From Chromobacterium sp. ATCC 53434 (GTDB lineage: Bacteria > Pseudomonadota > Gammaproteobacteria > Burkholderiales > Chromobacteriaceae): a stretch of 64,000 nt of DNA. The stretch covers positions 3,224,001-3,288,000 of the forward strand of contig NZ_CP025429.1 of NCBI RefSeq assembly GCF_002848345.1, read 5' to 3'. The notes beneath the pieces are model-generated. The model made no database searches. It saw nothing but the letters and a program-made list of their open reading frames with translations, and was not told the DNA's origin. The stretch's first letter is position 1; each line of letters opens with the position of its first letter. Of the stretch, positions 1 through 8,593 are shown in pieces. A program made the translations under genes and the position numbers.

Positions 1-1287
1 TCCGCCGCCGGCGCCGCGGTATCGGCCGAAGCGCTGCCGGCCGGCTGGTGGCGGCTGTACCGCGACGACAGGCTGAACGGCCTGGTCGAGCAGGCGCTGG
101 CCGCCAATGCCGGCATACGCGTCGCCGCCGCCAATCTGCGCAAGGCGCTGGCCGTCGAAACCGGCGTCGACGCCGAGCGCGGCCCGCACGCGGCGGTGTC
201 CGCCGCCGCGCAGCGCTCGCAGGAGTCGGGCGAGGCCTTCCTGCTGGAACAGAAGCTGCCGGTGGTCAATGCCGGCGACGTCGGCCTCCGCATCGGCTAT
301 CAGATCGACCTGTTCGGCAAATTGCAGCGCGCCGAGGAGGCGGCGCGCGCCGGCGCCGAAGCCAGCGCGGCGGCGGCCGACCTGGCGCGGGTGACGGTGG
401 CGGCCGAAACGGTGCGCGCCTATGTGCAGGGCTGCTCCGCCGGCCATCAGCTGGCGGTGGCGCGGCACGAACTGGAATTGCAGAACCGCGGCGTCGACGT
501 CGCGCGCCGGCTGCTGGCCGCCGGACGCGGCCGTTCCACCGACCTGACGCGCGCCCAGGCCCAGGCCGACGCGCTGCGCGCCAATCTGCCGCGCTTCCTG
601 GCCGAGCAGGACGCCGCCCGCTTCCGGCTGGCGGCGCTGCTGGGCAAGGCGCCGGCGGAACTGCCGGCGACCGCGGTCGCCTGCGCGACCGAGCCGACGC
701 TGGCGCAGCCGCTGCCGGTCGGCGACGGCGCGGCGCTGCTGAAGCGGCGCCCCGACGTGCGCGAGGCCGAGCGCCGGCTGGCCGCCGCCACCGCGCGCAT
801 CGGCGTCGCCACCGCCGAGCTCTACCCCAGCGTCACGCTGGGCGCGTCGGCCGGCTACACCGGCCTGCTGGAGCACGTAGGCGAAGCCCGCGCCGAGCAC
901 TGGGGCCTGGGACCGCTGATCAGCTGGAGCATACCGGACAGCGGCGCTCGCGCCCGGGTCAAGGCCACGCGCGCCGACGCCGACGCCGAGCTGGCGCGTT
1001 TCGACGGCGTGGTGTTGAACGCGCTGCGCGAGACCGAGACCGCGCTGAGCCTCTACGCCAACGATCTGCAACGCAACGCCGACCTGCGCGCGGCGCGCGA
1101 CAAGGCCCGCTCGGCCGCCGGCGACAACCGCCGGCTGTACGCGGCCGGCCGCGCGCCGTATCTGTCCAGCCTGGACGCCGACCGGGTCCAGGCCGGCAGC
1201 GAGGCGGCGCTGGCGGCGTCGGACGCCCAGCTGGCGCAGGACAGGGTCAATCTGTTCCTGGCGCTCGGAGGCGGCTGGGAACGCTGA
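1..1287 (+). CDS. Outer-membrane efflux channel of RND/NodT (OprM) type, 5' end outside window
   Basis: The reading frame is open from the first base and ends at TGA 1285-1287, so the N-terminus, with any signal peptide and lipobox, lies upstream. The visible 428 residues begin near a WWRLYRDDRLNGLVEQAL segment, the usual start of the mature part of NodT/OprM-type outer-membrane factors. They continue with the Ala/Arg/Glu-rich helical repeats typical of TolC-family trimers and end shortly after a conserved LSSLDADRVQAGSEAAL helix. By family knowledge such proteins form the outer-membrane exit duct of tripartite drug or metabolite efflux systems. The membrane-fusion protein and inner-membrane pump genes would be expected just upstream. 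Family assignment is firm; substrate is unknown. Confidence 0.85.
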   Translation, partial: SAAGAAVSAEALPAGWWRLYRDDRLNGLVEQALAANAGIRVAAANLRKALAVETGVDAERGPHAAVSAAAQRSQESGEAFLLEQKLPVVNAGDVGLRIGYQIDLFGKLQRAEEAARAGAEASAAAADLARVTVAAETVRAYVQGCSAGHQLAVARHELELQNRGVDVARRLLAAGRGRSTDLTRAQAQADALRANLPRFLAEQDAARFRLAALLGKAPAELPATAVACATEPTLAQPLPVGDGAALLKRRPDVREAERRLAAATARIGVATAELYPSVTLGASAGYTGLLEHVGEARAEHWGLGPLISWSIPDSGARARVKATRADADAELARFDGVVLNALRETETALSLYANDLQRNADLRAARDKARSAAGDNRRLYAAGRAPYLSSLDADRVQAGSEAALAASDAQLAQDRVNLFLALGGGWER

Positions 1288-1380
1288 GGGCTACGCACGA
1301 ACTACGCGCAAAGTAGCCTCCCGCCTAGGGACAGCATGCCGCTATGGCGGCAAGTCAGGCGCTACCAACCATCCAATAAA

Positions 1381-1411
1381 ACAGCCCCGCGAGTTTAAGC
1401 TCACGGGGCTG
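1381..1411 (-). terminator. Rho-independent terminator of the 1451-2317 lipoprotein gene
   Basis: CAGCCCCG (1382-1389) pairs with CGGGGCTG (1404-1411), with an inner GAG/CTC pairing. Read on the minus strand the hairpin is followed by a T-rich run (TGTTTTATT), which fits termination of the minus-strand gene ending at 1451. The plus side lacks a T-tract. Confidence 0.7.
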
Positions 1412-1450
1412 CTGAACCAATTAAGATGGAACTTGCCTGCCTATCCGATC

Positions 1451-2317
1451 TTAGTTTTGCAGTCGAGGCTCCGGCCCATTCCCGAAGGCATAGCTGTCCT
1501 TTTGCTGGAAAACCACCAGATTGTAGATACCACCCCATAGCGATCTCAGCACCATATGGCCTTGCGCATTGCTTTCCACATCACCTGCCATACCGATACC
1601 GAGGATGGGCGACTGCACCCATGCAACATCCCGCTTGGCCTGCGGACCAGAGCTGAAATCCCTCCCCAGCTCGACAAACAACTCACGATAGCCTTCCCGC
1701 ACATTGTCGCGCAGAGTCTGCATCAAGACCGCATCGTCGCGATGCAAGACATCCATCGGCAATGCATCCTTCAATGCAAGTACATACTCCCCAGTCCAGG
1801 GCTTGGACTGCCCCTCGGAAACAAAGCTGGACTGGGCTCTCAGATGCAGCAACACCCGGATACCAGCCTTCTCGTCGCCAATCCAGTACACCATGTACGG
1901 CTTCAGCGCAACCTGGTGCGAACCCGCTCCAACATTCAGCTGCTTCACCTGAGGCCCGATGGCTTCGATCGCCTCCTGCCGCGCATCCAATTGATACAAG
2001 GATGACATTTTTCCGGACTCACCCATTTCTCGAGTCAGGCGATCAATATTCATCGAATTGGCCAAAACACCCAGTGGCCCCAGCAACAATCCTACAGCCA
2101 GACTGCCACCGGACGTTTGTTGCAGGAAAATGGAATGACCGGGCACCTCATACAAACGAGGATTCACGTCCTGCTTCTGCGGCCGCTCGACGCTGAATGC
2201 CACCTCCTGCGAAGCGATTGGAGCCGGCAAACGGGCAACTGGAATGCCTTGGAGGCTACCACAACCGGTCAAACTGGCCATGGCTGCAATACATAGAATT
2301 AAATACAACCGTATCAA
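1451..2317 (-). CDS. Orphan lipoprotein, function unknown
   Basis: About 288 residues. The N-terminus is a short basic stretch, a hydrophobic run and the lipobox LTGC followed by GS, so a diacylated periplasmic or outer-membrane lipoprotein is predicted. I place the start at TTG 2317 because GGAG lies six bases upstream and this gives a normal basic signal peptide. An ATG at 2329 is in frame but has no ribosome site and adds an acidic METD. The rest has a short hydrophobic Gly/Leu segment (about residues 75-90) and no motif I recognise. Base composition is visibly lower in GC than the neighbours, and it stands alone between two terminators, which suggests an accessory gene. No function proposed. 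Confidence 0.7.
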   Translation of the reverse strand: MIRLYLILCIAAMASLTGCGSLQGIPVARLPAPIASQEVAFSVERPQKQDVNPRLYEVPGHSIFLQQTSGGSLAVGLLLGPLGVLANSMNIDRLTREMGESGKMSSLYQLDARQEAIEAIGPQVKQLNVGAGSHQVALKPYMVYWIGDEKAGIRVLLHLRAQSSFVSEGQSKPWTGEYVLALKDALPMDVLHRDDAVLMQTLRDNVREGYRELFVELGRDFSSGPQAKRDVAWVQSPILGIGMAGDVESNAQGHMVLRSLWGGIYNLVVFQQKDSYAFGNGPEPRLQN

Positions 2318-2425
2318 ATCGGTCTCCATTCATCATCGGAATTTGAACAACAACCCAGCAGGCATCTTGTTGTAGATACTGGGCCTGTGCCATAAACGAC
2401 TCGCCAGGTTAGCCTTATCAAAAAC

Positions 2426-2455
2426 AAAAGCCCCCTGAATAATCAGGGGGCTTTT
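2426..2455 (-). terminator. Strong terminator downstream of the tRNA-Ser pair (bidirectional shape)
   Basis: AAAAGCCCCCTGA (2426-2438) and TCAGGGGGCTTTT (2443-2455) form a perfect 13-bp stem with a 4-base loop. On the minus strand it is followed by TGTTTTT, so it ends transcripts from the two tRNA genes. The plus strand also carries a TTTT run. Confidence 0.85.
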
Positions 2456-2461
2456 GCGATT

Positions 2462-2552
2462 TGGCGGAGAGGGGGGGATTCGAACCCCCGTTAGGCTATT
2501 AACCTAAACACGCTTTCCAGGCGTGCGACTTAAACCACTCATCCACCTCTCC
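2462..2552 (-). tRNA. tRNA-Ser, anticodon GGA (copy 2 of a tandem pair)
   Basis: On the minus strand the acceptor stem GGAGAGG pairs with CCTCTCC, followed by discriminator G and an encoded CCA end. The T-arm reads GGGGGTTCGAATCCCCC. The anticodon loop CTGGAAA lies in a CACGC/GCGTG stem, giving anticodon GGA (complement of 2516-2518). The long variable arm typical of class II serine tRNAs is present. It is identical to the copy at 2605-2695. Confidence 0.95.
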
Positions 2553-2604
2553 GGAGGTGTCTTGCTAAATTGTCGGAACCGCCAGGCGATTCCGTAATAA
2601 ATTC

Positions 2605-2695
2605 TGGCGGAGAGGGGGGGATTCGAACCCCCGTTAGGCTATTAACCTAAACACGCTTTCCAGGCGTGCGACTTAAACCACTCATCCACCTCTCC
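2605..2695 (-). tRNA. tRNA-Ser, anticodon GGA (copy 1 of a tandem pair)
   Basis: Same 91-nt sequence as the downstream copy, including encoded CCA, class II variable arm and GGA anticodon (complement of 2659-2661). The two copies are separated by 52 bp and very likely processed from one transcript. Confidence 0.95.
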
Positions 2696-2731
2696 AGACT
2701 CCGCGACTGGTTTCAGCCACAGAGGCTGCGC

Positions 2732-2760
2732 AGTATATAAGTCCTACTCATCCTGCGCAA
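2732..2760 (-). promoter_or_regulatory. Probable sigma-70 promoter for the tRNA-Ser pair
   Basis: On the minus strand TTGCGC (2760-2755) is separated by exactly 17 bases from TATACT (2737-2732). Transcription would start about 30 bases before the first tRNA. The -35 overlaps the last codons of the gene ending at 2744. Confidence 0.55.
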
Positions 2761-3868
2761 GTGTTTTGTAAGCGGAATGCGAAAACAGCTGATCCACATA
2801 ATCGCTGACGCCGGCCCTCTCCCGCTGAAGCCAGCCGGCGATGGCGTCGCGGAAGCGGGCGTCGGCGATATAGTGGGCGGAAACCGTGCGCTCCGGCTCG
2901 AAACCGCGCGCCAGCTTGTGCTCGCCCTGGGCCCCGCCCTCGAAGCTGCGCAGGCGATGCGCGATCGCGTATTCCAGCCCCTGGTAGTAGCACAGCTCGA
3001 AATGCAGGCAGGACACCTCTTCCAGCGCGCCCCAGTAGCGGCCGTACAGCGTGTCGCCGTCCGTCACGCACAGGCTGGCGGCGATGTCGCGCCCGCCCGC
3101 GCTGGCGACGAACATCACGCAATGCCCGGCCAGCCTGTCGCCGATCAGCCGGAAGAAATCCAGATTCAGATACGGCGCGGAACGGTGTTCCAGATAGGTC
3201 TGCCGATAGCAGCGGTCGAACAGCCGCCAATCGTCGTCGCCGATTTCGGCGCCGGCCAGCGTCCGCACCGTCACGCCGGCCTCCGCCACCCGGCGGCGCT
3301 CCTGCCGTATCTTCTTGCGCTTGTCGCGGCTCAACGTGGCCAGGAAATCGTCGAAACCGGCATAAGCCCGGTTGCGCCAATGAAACTGCGTCCCGTCGCG
3401 CAGCAGCCAGCCGGCGTCGGCCAGGCGACGCGCCTCGTCCGCGGTCGGAAACAGCACATGGGCCGACGACAGGCCGTTGTCGTCCACCAGCTGCCTCAGG
3501 CCGGCGATCAGCGGCGTCTGGCCGTCCGCCGCGCCCAGCAGCCGGTGGCCGGTCACCGGCGTGAACGGCGAGGCCACCACTAGCTTGGGGTAATACTGCA
3601 GCCCGGCGCGGGCATAGGCCTCGGACCAGGCCCAGTCGAACACATACTCGCCGCGGTTGTGCTGTTTCAAATAGGCCGGCGCCAGCGCCTCGACCCGGCC
3701 GTCGCGTTCCAGCGCCAGCGGCAGCGGCTGCCAGCCGGTGGCGCCGCCGACGCAGCCGGCCTCCTCCAGCGCCGCCAGCCACTCGCGGCCGACGAACACG
3801 CCGCCGTCGCCGGCCGGCCAGGCCGACGGCGGCACGGCGGCCACCCCGTCATACAGTTGCAGACGCAA
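2744..3868 (-). CDS. FemAB-like / DUF482 family GNAT-fold protein
   Basis: About 374 residues resembling the DUF482 'peptidogalycan biosynthesis' family, which has the GNAT/FemAB fold. Landmarks are an early VFDWAWSEAY segment, a FHWRN block followed by a basic RDKRKKIRQERRR helix, then LYGRYWGALE and a C-terminal FEGGAQGEHKLARGF motif strongly characteristic of the family. I choose TTG at 3868 because AAAGGA lies about eight bases upstream. An in-frame TTG at 3919 has no such site and would crowd the divergent nadE. Biochemical activity of the family is not established as far as I know; acyl or aminoacyl transfer is inferred from fold. Confidence 0.8.
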   Translation of the reverse strand: MRLQLYDGVAAVPPSAWPAGDGGVFVGREWLAALEEAGCVGGATGWQPLPLALERDGRVEALAPAYLKQHNRGEYVFDWAWSEAYARAGLQYYPKLVVASPFTPVTGHRLLGAADGQTPLIAGLRQLVDDNGLSSAHVLFPTADEARRLADAGWLLRDGTQFHWRNRAYAGFDDFLATLSRDKRKKIRQERRRVAEAGVTVRTLAGAEIGDDDWRLFDRCYRQTYLEHRSAPYLNLDFFRLIGDRLAGHCVMFVASAGGRDIAASLCVTDGDTLYGRYWGALEEVSCLHFELCYYQGLEYAIAHRLRSFEGGAQGEHKLARGFEPERTVSAHYIADARFRDAIAGWLQRERAGVSDYVDQLFSHSAYKTLAQDE

Positions 3869-3941
3869 TGCTTTTCCTTTCTGACTCGCCACGATCTTCA
3901 GGTAAAATCGGACGATCAAGAATCATCGGTGTCTCCTCAAG

Positions 3942-5534
3942 ATGCGTATCGCTCTCGCGCAGTTCAACCCCGTCGTCGGCGATATCGCCGGCAATGCCCA
4001 GAAAATCGTCGCGCTCGCCAACGAGGCCATGGCCCTGGGCGCCGACATCCTGCTGACGCCGGAACTGGCGCTGACCGGCTACAGCCCGGAAGACCTGCTG
4101 CTGCGCGAAAGCTTCTACCGCGAAGTGGCGCGCGGCCTGGACCTGATCGAGCAACTGGACGGCATCACCGTCATCGTCGGCCACCCGGCCAGGATAGGCA
4201 ACGAGCGCTTCAACGCCGCCACCGTGCTGCGCGACGGCAACCGGCTGGGCCAGTATCACAAGATGCTGCTGCCCAATTATGAAGTGTTCGACGAGTGCCG
4301 CTACTTCACGCCGGGCGCCGCGCCGCTGGTGTTCGAACAGAACGGCGTCAAGGTCGGCGTGCTGATCTGCGAGGATGCCTGGCAGCTGGAGCCGGCGGCC
4401 GAGGCCGCCGACGCCGGCGCCGAGCTGCTGCTGAGCCTGAACGCCTCGCCGTTCCACCGCGACAAGATCGAGACCCGCCACCAGACGATGCGCTACCGCG
4501 TCGAGGAGACCGGCCTGCCGCTGGCCTACGCCAACCTCACCGGCGGCCAGGACGAGCTGGTCTTCGACGGCGGCTCCTTCGCGCTGGACAGGAACGGCGC
4601 CGTGGCGGCCCAGGCCGCCGCCTACGACGACGAGCTGCTGCTGGTCGATTTCGCCGACGGCGACTTCCGGCCCGGCAGCCGGGCCACGCTGCCCGGCGCG
4701 CTGGAAAGCGTCTACCGCACGCTGGTCGTCGGCGTCCGCGACTACATCGGCAAGAACGGTTTCCCCGGCGCGCTGCTGGGCCTGTCCGGCGGCATAGACT
4801 CGGCGCTGACGCTGGCGGTGGCGGTGGACGCGCTGGGCGCCGACAAGGTGCACGCGGTGATGATGCCGTCGCGCTACACCGCCGACATCTCGGTGACCGA
4901 CAGCCGCGACATGATAGACCGCCTCGGCGTCCAGTACGACGAGATCGAGATCTGGAGCATGTACGAGAGCTTCATGGCCGCGCTAGCGCCGTCGTTCCAG
5001 GGCCTGGAAGCGGACACCACCGAGGAGAACCTGCAGGCCCGCATCCGCGGCACGCTGTTGATGGCGCTGTCGAACAAGGGCGGCAAGCTGGTGCTGACCA
5101 CCGGCAACAAGTCCGAGATGACCACCGGCTACTGCACGCTGTACGGCGACATGGCCGGCGGCTTCGCCGTGCTGAAGGACGTGGCCAAGACGCTGGTGTT
5201 CGAACTGTGCCGCTGGCGCAACACCGTGTCCGACGTGATCCCGGAGCGCATCATCACCCGCCCGCCGTCGGCCGAGCTGCGGCCGGATCAGCAGGATCAG
5301 GACAGCCTGCCGCCGTACGAGGTGCTGGACGCCATCATGACGCGCTATGTCGAGGACAATCAATCGGCCGCCGACATCGTCGCCGCCGGCTACGCCGAGG
5401 CCGACGTCAATCGGGTGGTGCGGCTGTTGAAGATCAACGAATACAAGCGCCGCCAGGCGCCGGTCGGCCCGCGCGTCACCCAGCGCGGCTTCGGCAAGGA
5501 CTGGCGCTACCCGATCACCAATCGCTTCAGCTGA
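3942..5534 (+). CDS. nadE: Glutamine-dependent NAD+ synthetase
   Basis: 530 residues, the usual two-domain length. The N-terminal nitrilase/glutaminase domain carries the catalytic triad: Glu near residue 41 (TPELALTGY), Lys near 107 (YHKMLLPNYEVFDE) and Cys near 143 (VLICEDAW). The C-terminal synthetase domain has the PP-loop GLSGGIDSALT and the later LTTGNKSEM motif. It amidates deamido-NAD using glutamine-derived ammonia, the last step of NAD synthesis. It stands alone, divergent from the DUF482 gene. nadC, another enzyme of this pathway, lies 41 kb away at 46.2 kb. Confidence 0.97.
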   Translation: MRIALAQFNPVVGDIAGNAQKIVALANEAMALGADILLTPELALTGYSPEDLLLRESFYREVARGLDLIEQLDGITVIVGHPARIGNERFNAATVLRDGNRLGQYHKMLLPNYEVFDECRYFTPGAAPLVFEQNGVKVGVLICEDAWQLEPAAEAADAGAELLLSLNASPFHRDKIETRHQTMRYRVEETGLPLAYANLTGGQDELVFDGGSFALDRNGAVAAQAAAYDDELLLVDFADGDFRPGSRATLPGALESVYRTLVVGVRDYIGKNGFPGALLGLSGGIDSALTLAVAVDALGADKVHAVMMPSRYTADISVTDSRDMIDRLGVQYDEIEIWSMYESFMAALAPSFQGLEADTTEENLQARIRGTLLMALSNKGGKLVLTTGNKSEMTTGYCTLYGDMAGGFAVLKDVAKTLVFELCRWRNTVSDVIPERIITRPPSAELRPDQQDQDSLPPYEVLDAIMTRYVEDNQSAADIVAAGYAEADVNRVVRLLKINEYKRRQAPVGPRVTQRGFGKDWRYPITNRFS

Positions 5535-5648
5535 GCCCGGCGCCCAGCCGGAAAGTCAATGGAATGACCATTCCGGCTGAGATAAAATAATGGGATAACA
5601 AGACCGGCCTCGCCGCCGGTCCGCCATCAGACCCACACAGGAAAAACA

Positions 5649-6782
5649 ATGACTCGCTTGAAACTGACGGCCGCCGCCGCGCTCTGCTCCGCCGCCCTGC
5701 TGTCCGGCTGTGCCACGCCGCTGGCTGGCAAACCGGCCGACGAAGCCACCCGCAAGGTGATGATCCAGAACTGGCAGAACGCCAGCTACAATATCGACGG
5801 CCAGTTCGGCTTCAACCAGCTCAGCTTCAACGACAGCGCCTCCGGGCTGAAGCTGGGCCAGACCGCCGACACCATCGACCAGGTCGCCCGCTCGATACAC
5901 CTGAATCTCAGCGGCGCCGTCGACGCCCCGAGCGGCAAGGTCGAGCTGATCCCGGAACTGCGCTTCGAGCGCCGCAACCTGCTGGCCAGCATCAAGGTGC
6001 CGCTGCAATTCCGCGCCCAGGACATGTCGCTGCTGGTGGATCCGTCCGCCGTCGACCTGGCCCTGCCGTCGCTGCGCAAGCACCCGGGCCTGTTCGTCCG
6101 CGCCAAGCTGCCGGCCGACATCGCCGACAAGATTCCGCTGAAGGAAATGTACCAGGCGATGCCGCAGATCATCGACCAGGCCTACGCCCAGCTGGACAAG
6201 AAAGCCTTCAGCTTCGAACCGCTGGACGCCTACGCCGATGAAGTCGGCGCCCGCTACAAGCTGCGCATGACGCTGGACAAGCCGCAGGAGCAGAAGCTGA
6301 CGGTGCAGATTCTGGAAGGCCTGGCCAAGGTCGCCCACGAGCAGCTGAAATCGCCCGACGAGAAATCCGGCACCGAGTCGATGATCCGCCTGGTTCAGGA
6401 ACTGATGAAGCTGTCCCCGGCCGCCTCCGCCGCCAACCAGACCGTCAGCGACCTCTACGTCAGCCGCGGCGGCGATCTGCTGGCCGTCCGCCAGAACATC
6501 CGGATGAACACCAAGGAGTTCAGCGCCGACGCCTATCTGAACCTGCGCTACAGCCATCTGGGCAAGCCGCAATTCGTCTATAACCCGGCCGAAAGCGACA
6601 TCGTCGACTACGATAAGGTCGAACTGCCCGACTGGCTGAGTGGCGGCGACAAGGCGCCTGCCGCCGTCGCCGACGACGCCGCCGCCGCCGCCGAACCGGC
6701 CCCGGCCGCGCAGGCGGCCCCGCAACCGGCCCAGAAGCCGGCGGCCAAGAAGAAAAAGCGCAAGGCGCGCGCGCAGCAATGA
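5649..6782 (+). CDS. Large periplasmic lipoprotein, function unknown, upstream of lolA
   Basis: 377 residues with a type II signal peptide ending in LLSGC. A GGAA ribosome site precedes ATG 5649. The mature part is rich in alternating polar/hydrophobic strands and has repeated references to long amphipathic segments (FGFNQLSFND, VELIPELRFERR), suggesting a beta-rich periplasmic fold. The last about 50 residues are an Ala/Pro linker ending in a highly basic KKKKRKARAQQ tail, which could contact nucleic acid, anionic lipid or peptidoglycan. Its TGA falls 83 bp before lolA, so co-transcription with the lipoprotein carrier is plausible. I do not recognise a named family. Confidence 0.8.
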   Translation: MTRLKLTAAAALCSAALLSGCATPLAGKPADEATRKVMIQNWQNASYNIDGQFGFNQLSFNDSASGLKLGQTADTIDQVARSIHLNLSGAVDAPSGKVELIPELRFERRNLLASIKVPLQFRAQDMSLLVDPSAVDLALPSLRKHPGLFVRAKLPADIADKIPLKEMYQAMPQIIDQAYAQLDKKAFSFEPLDAYADEVGARYKLRMTLDKPQEQKLTVQILEGLAKVAHEQLKSPDEKSGTESMIRLVQELMKLSPAASAANQTVSDLYVSRGGDLLAVRQNIRMNTKEFSADAYLNLRYSHLGKPQFVYNPAESDIVDYDKVELPDWLSGGDKAPAAVADDAAAAAEPAPAAQAAPQPAQKPAAKKKKRKARAQQ

Positions 6783-6865
6783 TGGCGTCCGGCCTGAACC
6801 GGCCGGACCGATGCGCTGTCATACCGTTTTCGACTGCGGGCCGCGCGCCCGCAAGGACACCCCGC

Positions 6866-7486
6866 ATGAAACCGATTCACCTGGCGCTCTGCGCCGCCGC
6901 CCTCGCCTGCGGCCTGGCCGCGCCGGCCCAGGCCTCCGCCATCGCCCAGCTGAAAGCCTTCGTCGCCGGCAGCAAGACGCTGAGCGCCGACTTCAGCCAG
7001 ACCGTCTCCAGCAAGAACAAGCGCGAGGAGGCCAGCGGCCGCCTGGAAATCTCCCGTCCGGGCAAGTTCCGCTGGGAATACACCAAGCCGTACGCGCAGC
7101 TGATCGTCGGCGACGGCAAGACGCTGTGGATCTATGACCAGGATCTGGCCCAGGCGACGCGCAAGGCGCAGGGCGCGGCGCTGGGCTCCAGCCCGGCGGC
7201 GCTGTTGGCCGGCAGCAACGAGATCGAACGCAGCTACAAGCTGAACGAGGCCGGCAAGCAGGGCGACATCGAGTGGCTGGCCGCCAGCCCGAAGAAGCAG
7301 GACAACACCTTCAGCGCGATCCGCATGGGCTTCAAGGACAACGCGCTGGTCGAGATGGAGCTGACCGACAGCTTCGGCAACGACACCCGCATCCGCTTCG
7401 GCAAGCCGCAGCAGAATGTCAGCCTGCCGGCGTCGCGCTTCGCCTTCACGCCGCCGAAGGGCGTCGACATCGTCAGCGGCGACTGA
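6866..7486 (+). CDS. lolA: Outer-membrane lipoprotein carrier protein LolA
   Basis: 206 residues. A Sec signal peptide ending APAQA precedes a mature domain with the LolA hallmarks: LKAFVAGSKTLSADFSQTV, RPGKFRWEYTKPYAQLIVGDG and LWIYDQDLAQ, and a C-terminal F.F.PPKGVDI. LolA is the periplasmic shuttle that takes lipoproteins released by LolCDE to LolB in the outer membrane. ATG 6866 is chosen because AAGGA lies just upstream and it begins the signal peptide. The longer in-frame extension to 6779 overlaps the previous stop and is not credible. It is followed directly by a terminator. Confidence 0.93.
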   Translation: MKPIHLALCAAALACGLAAPAQASAIAQLKAFVAGSKTLSADFSQTVSSKNKREEASGRLEISRPGKFRWEYTKPYAQLIVGDGKTLWIYDQDLAQATRKAQGAALGSSPAALLAGSNEIERSYKLNEAGKQGDIEWLAASPKKQDNTFSAIRMGFKDNALVEMELTDSFGNDTRIRFGKPQQNVSLPASRFAFTPPKGVDIVSGD

Positions 7487-7506
7487 GTCGGTCCGATGCG
7501 AGAAAA

Positions 7507-7535
7507 GCCCGCCGGTTTCCCGGCGGGCTTTTTTT
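7507..7535 (+). terminator. Rho-independent terminator after lolA
   Basis: GCCCGCCGG (7507-7515), loop TTTC, CCGGCGGGC (7520-7528), then seven T. Perfect 9-bp stem. Confidence 0.92.
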
Positions 7536-7540
7536 ACGGC

Positions 7541-8338
7541 TCACGCCGGCTTGACGGCCAGCGTCGCGATGAAGGCCGGCAGATGGCGTTCGATCAGGAA
7601 GCGCGGCCTGGGCTGCCAGTCCTCGTGGAAGCCGGCGATCAGCAAGCCGGCCGCAGCCTGCCCGCCGACCAGCGCGGCCAGGCTGTGGCCGAAGACCAGC
7701 GCCTCACCCCGCTCCCGCTTGGCCGCCAGGGCCTCCGCCGGCAGATGCTCGAGATCGGAATACGGAATCGGGAAGCGCGGCCGGATCAGCCCTTGCTCCA
7801 GCAGCGCCGGATCGCGATCGGCGACGAACAGCGCCGGATTGTAGAAACTGGCCAGCAGGCGGCCGCCCGGCCGCAGCGCGCGGCAGCACTCGCGCCACAC
7901 CGGCGCGACGTCGGGCACGTACAGATTGGAGATCGGGTGAAACACGCAATCGAAGCTCGCGTCGGCGAAGCGCGACAGATCGCGCATATCGCCGCGCTCC
8001 AGCCGCAGCGTCAGGTTTTCGCGCTCGGCCACCTCGCGGTCGCGCGCCAGCTGTTCGCTTGACGCGTCCAGCACCGTCACCCGCGCGCCGGCGGCGGCGA
8101 GCAGCGGCGCCTGCTGGCCGCCGCCGCCGGCCAGGCACAGGATATCCAGGCCGCGCGCGTCGTCGAGCCAGCCGGCCGGCAGCGGGCCGGGCGTCAGCCT
8201 GGCCAGCACGCGGCCCAGCCGGGCCTCGGCGACGGCGTCGGCGTCGACCGGACGCGACCACTCGCAGTCGGCTGCGGCCTGGCGGTCCCAGGCGGCCTGG
8301 TTGTAATGGAAAATATCGTCTTGAACGGCATCGGGCAT
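7541..8338 (-). CDS. Class I SAM-dependent methyltransferase
   Basis: 265 residues. Motif I is the glycine-rich LDILCLAGGGGQQAPLLA; the acidic end of the second strand is VTVLDAS, and motif II/III are RGDMRDLSRF and FDCVFHPISNLYV, followed by a LRPGGRLLASF post-motif. These define a Rossmann-fold methyltransferase of the Methyltransf_11 type that uses S-adenosylmethionine. The start is ATG 8338 with GGGAGGA upstream. The much longer in-frame extension is not protein-like. Substrate cannot be deduced; the gene ends tail-to-tail with lolA and is followed upstream by recR in the same orientation. Confidence 0.85.
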   Translation of the reverse strand: MPDAVQDDIFHYNQAAWDRQAAADCEWSRPVDADAVAEARLGRVLARLTPGPLPAGWLDDARGLDILCLAGGGGQQAPLLAAAGARVTVLDASSEQLARDREVAERENLTLRLERGDMRDLSRFADASFDCVFHPISNLYVPDVAPVWRECCRALRPGGRLLASFYNPALFVADRDPALLEQGLIRPRFPIPYSDLEHLPAEALAAKRERGEALVFGHSLAALVGGQAAAGLLIAGFHEDWQPRPRFLIERHLPAFIATLAVKPA

Positions 8339-8593
8339 CTTGTCCTCCCGTCGAGGAATGGAAATCAATGCCGGCGCGCGCTGCGCGGAAGCCCCCGACG
8401 CCGGCTGAAAACGGCAGGCATCAGAACAAATTGTCGAAAACAGGCAATGCGCACGCTCGCACGCGCCGGACGGCGGAACGAATCGGGGATGCGAAGAGCA
8501 TCCGGGCATCACTTGTTCATTTCGACAGGACTCCTGGGAATAAAACGGTATGGTGGCGCCGATTCTAGCGAAGCGGCGATGACGCGGCAATCC
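8339..8593. other. 255-bp gap between recR and the methyltransferase gene; no gene seen
   Basis: No credible ORF. It presumably holds the minus-strand promoter and leader of the methyltransferase gene, of which only the GGGAGGA ribosome site is clear. No strong hairpin terminator for recR is visible. Confidence 0.4.

Noticed and set aside
1556..2005. Plus-strand ORFs over the orphan lipoprotein
   Set aside because: No ribosome site and no recognisable protein features; the minus strand has a lipobox protein with its own terminator.
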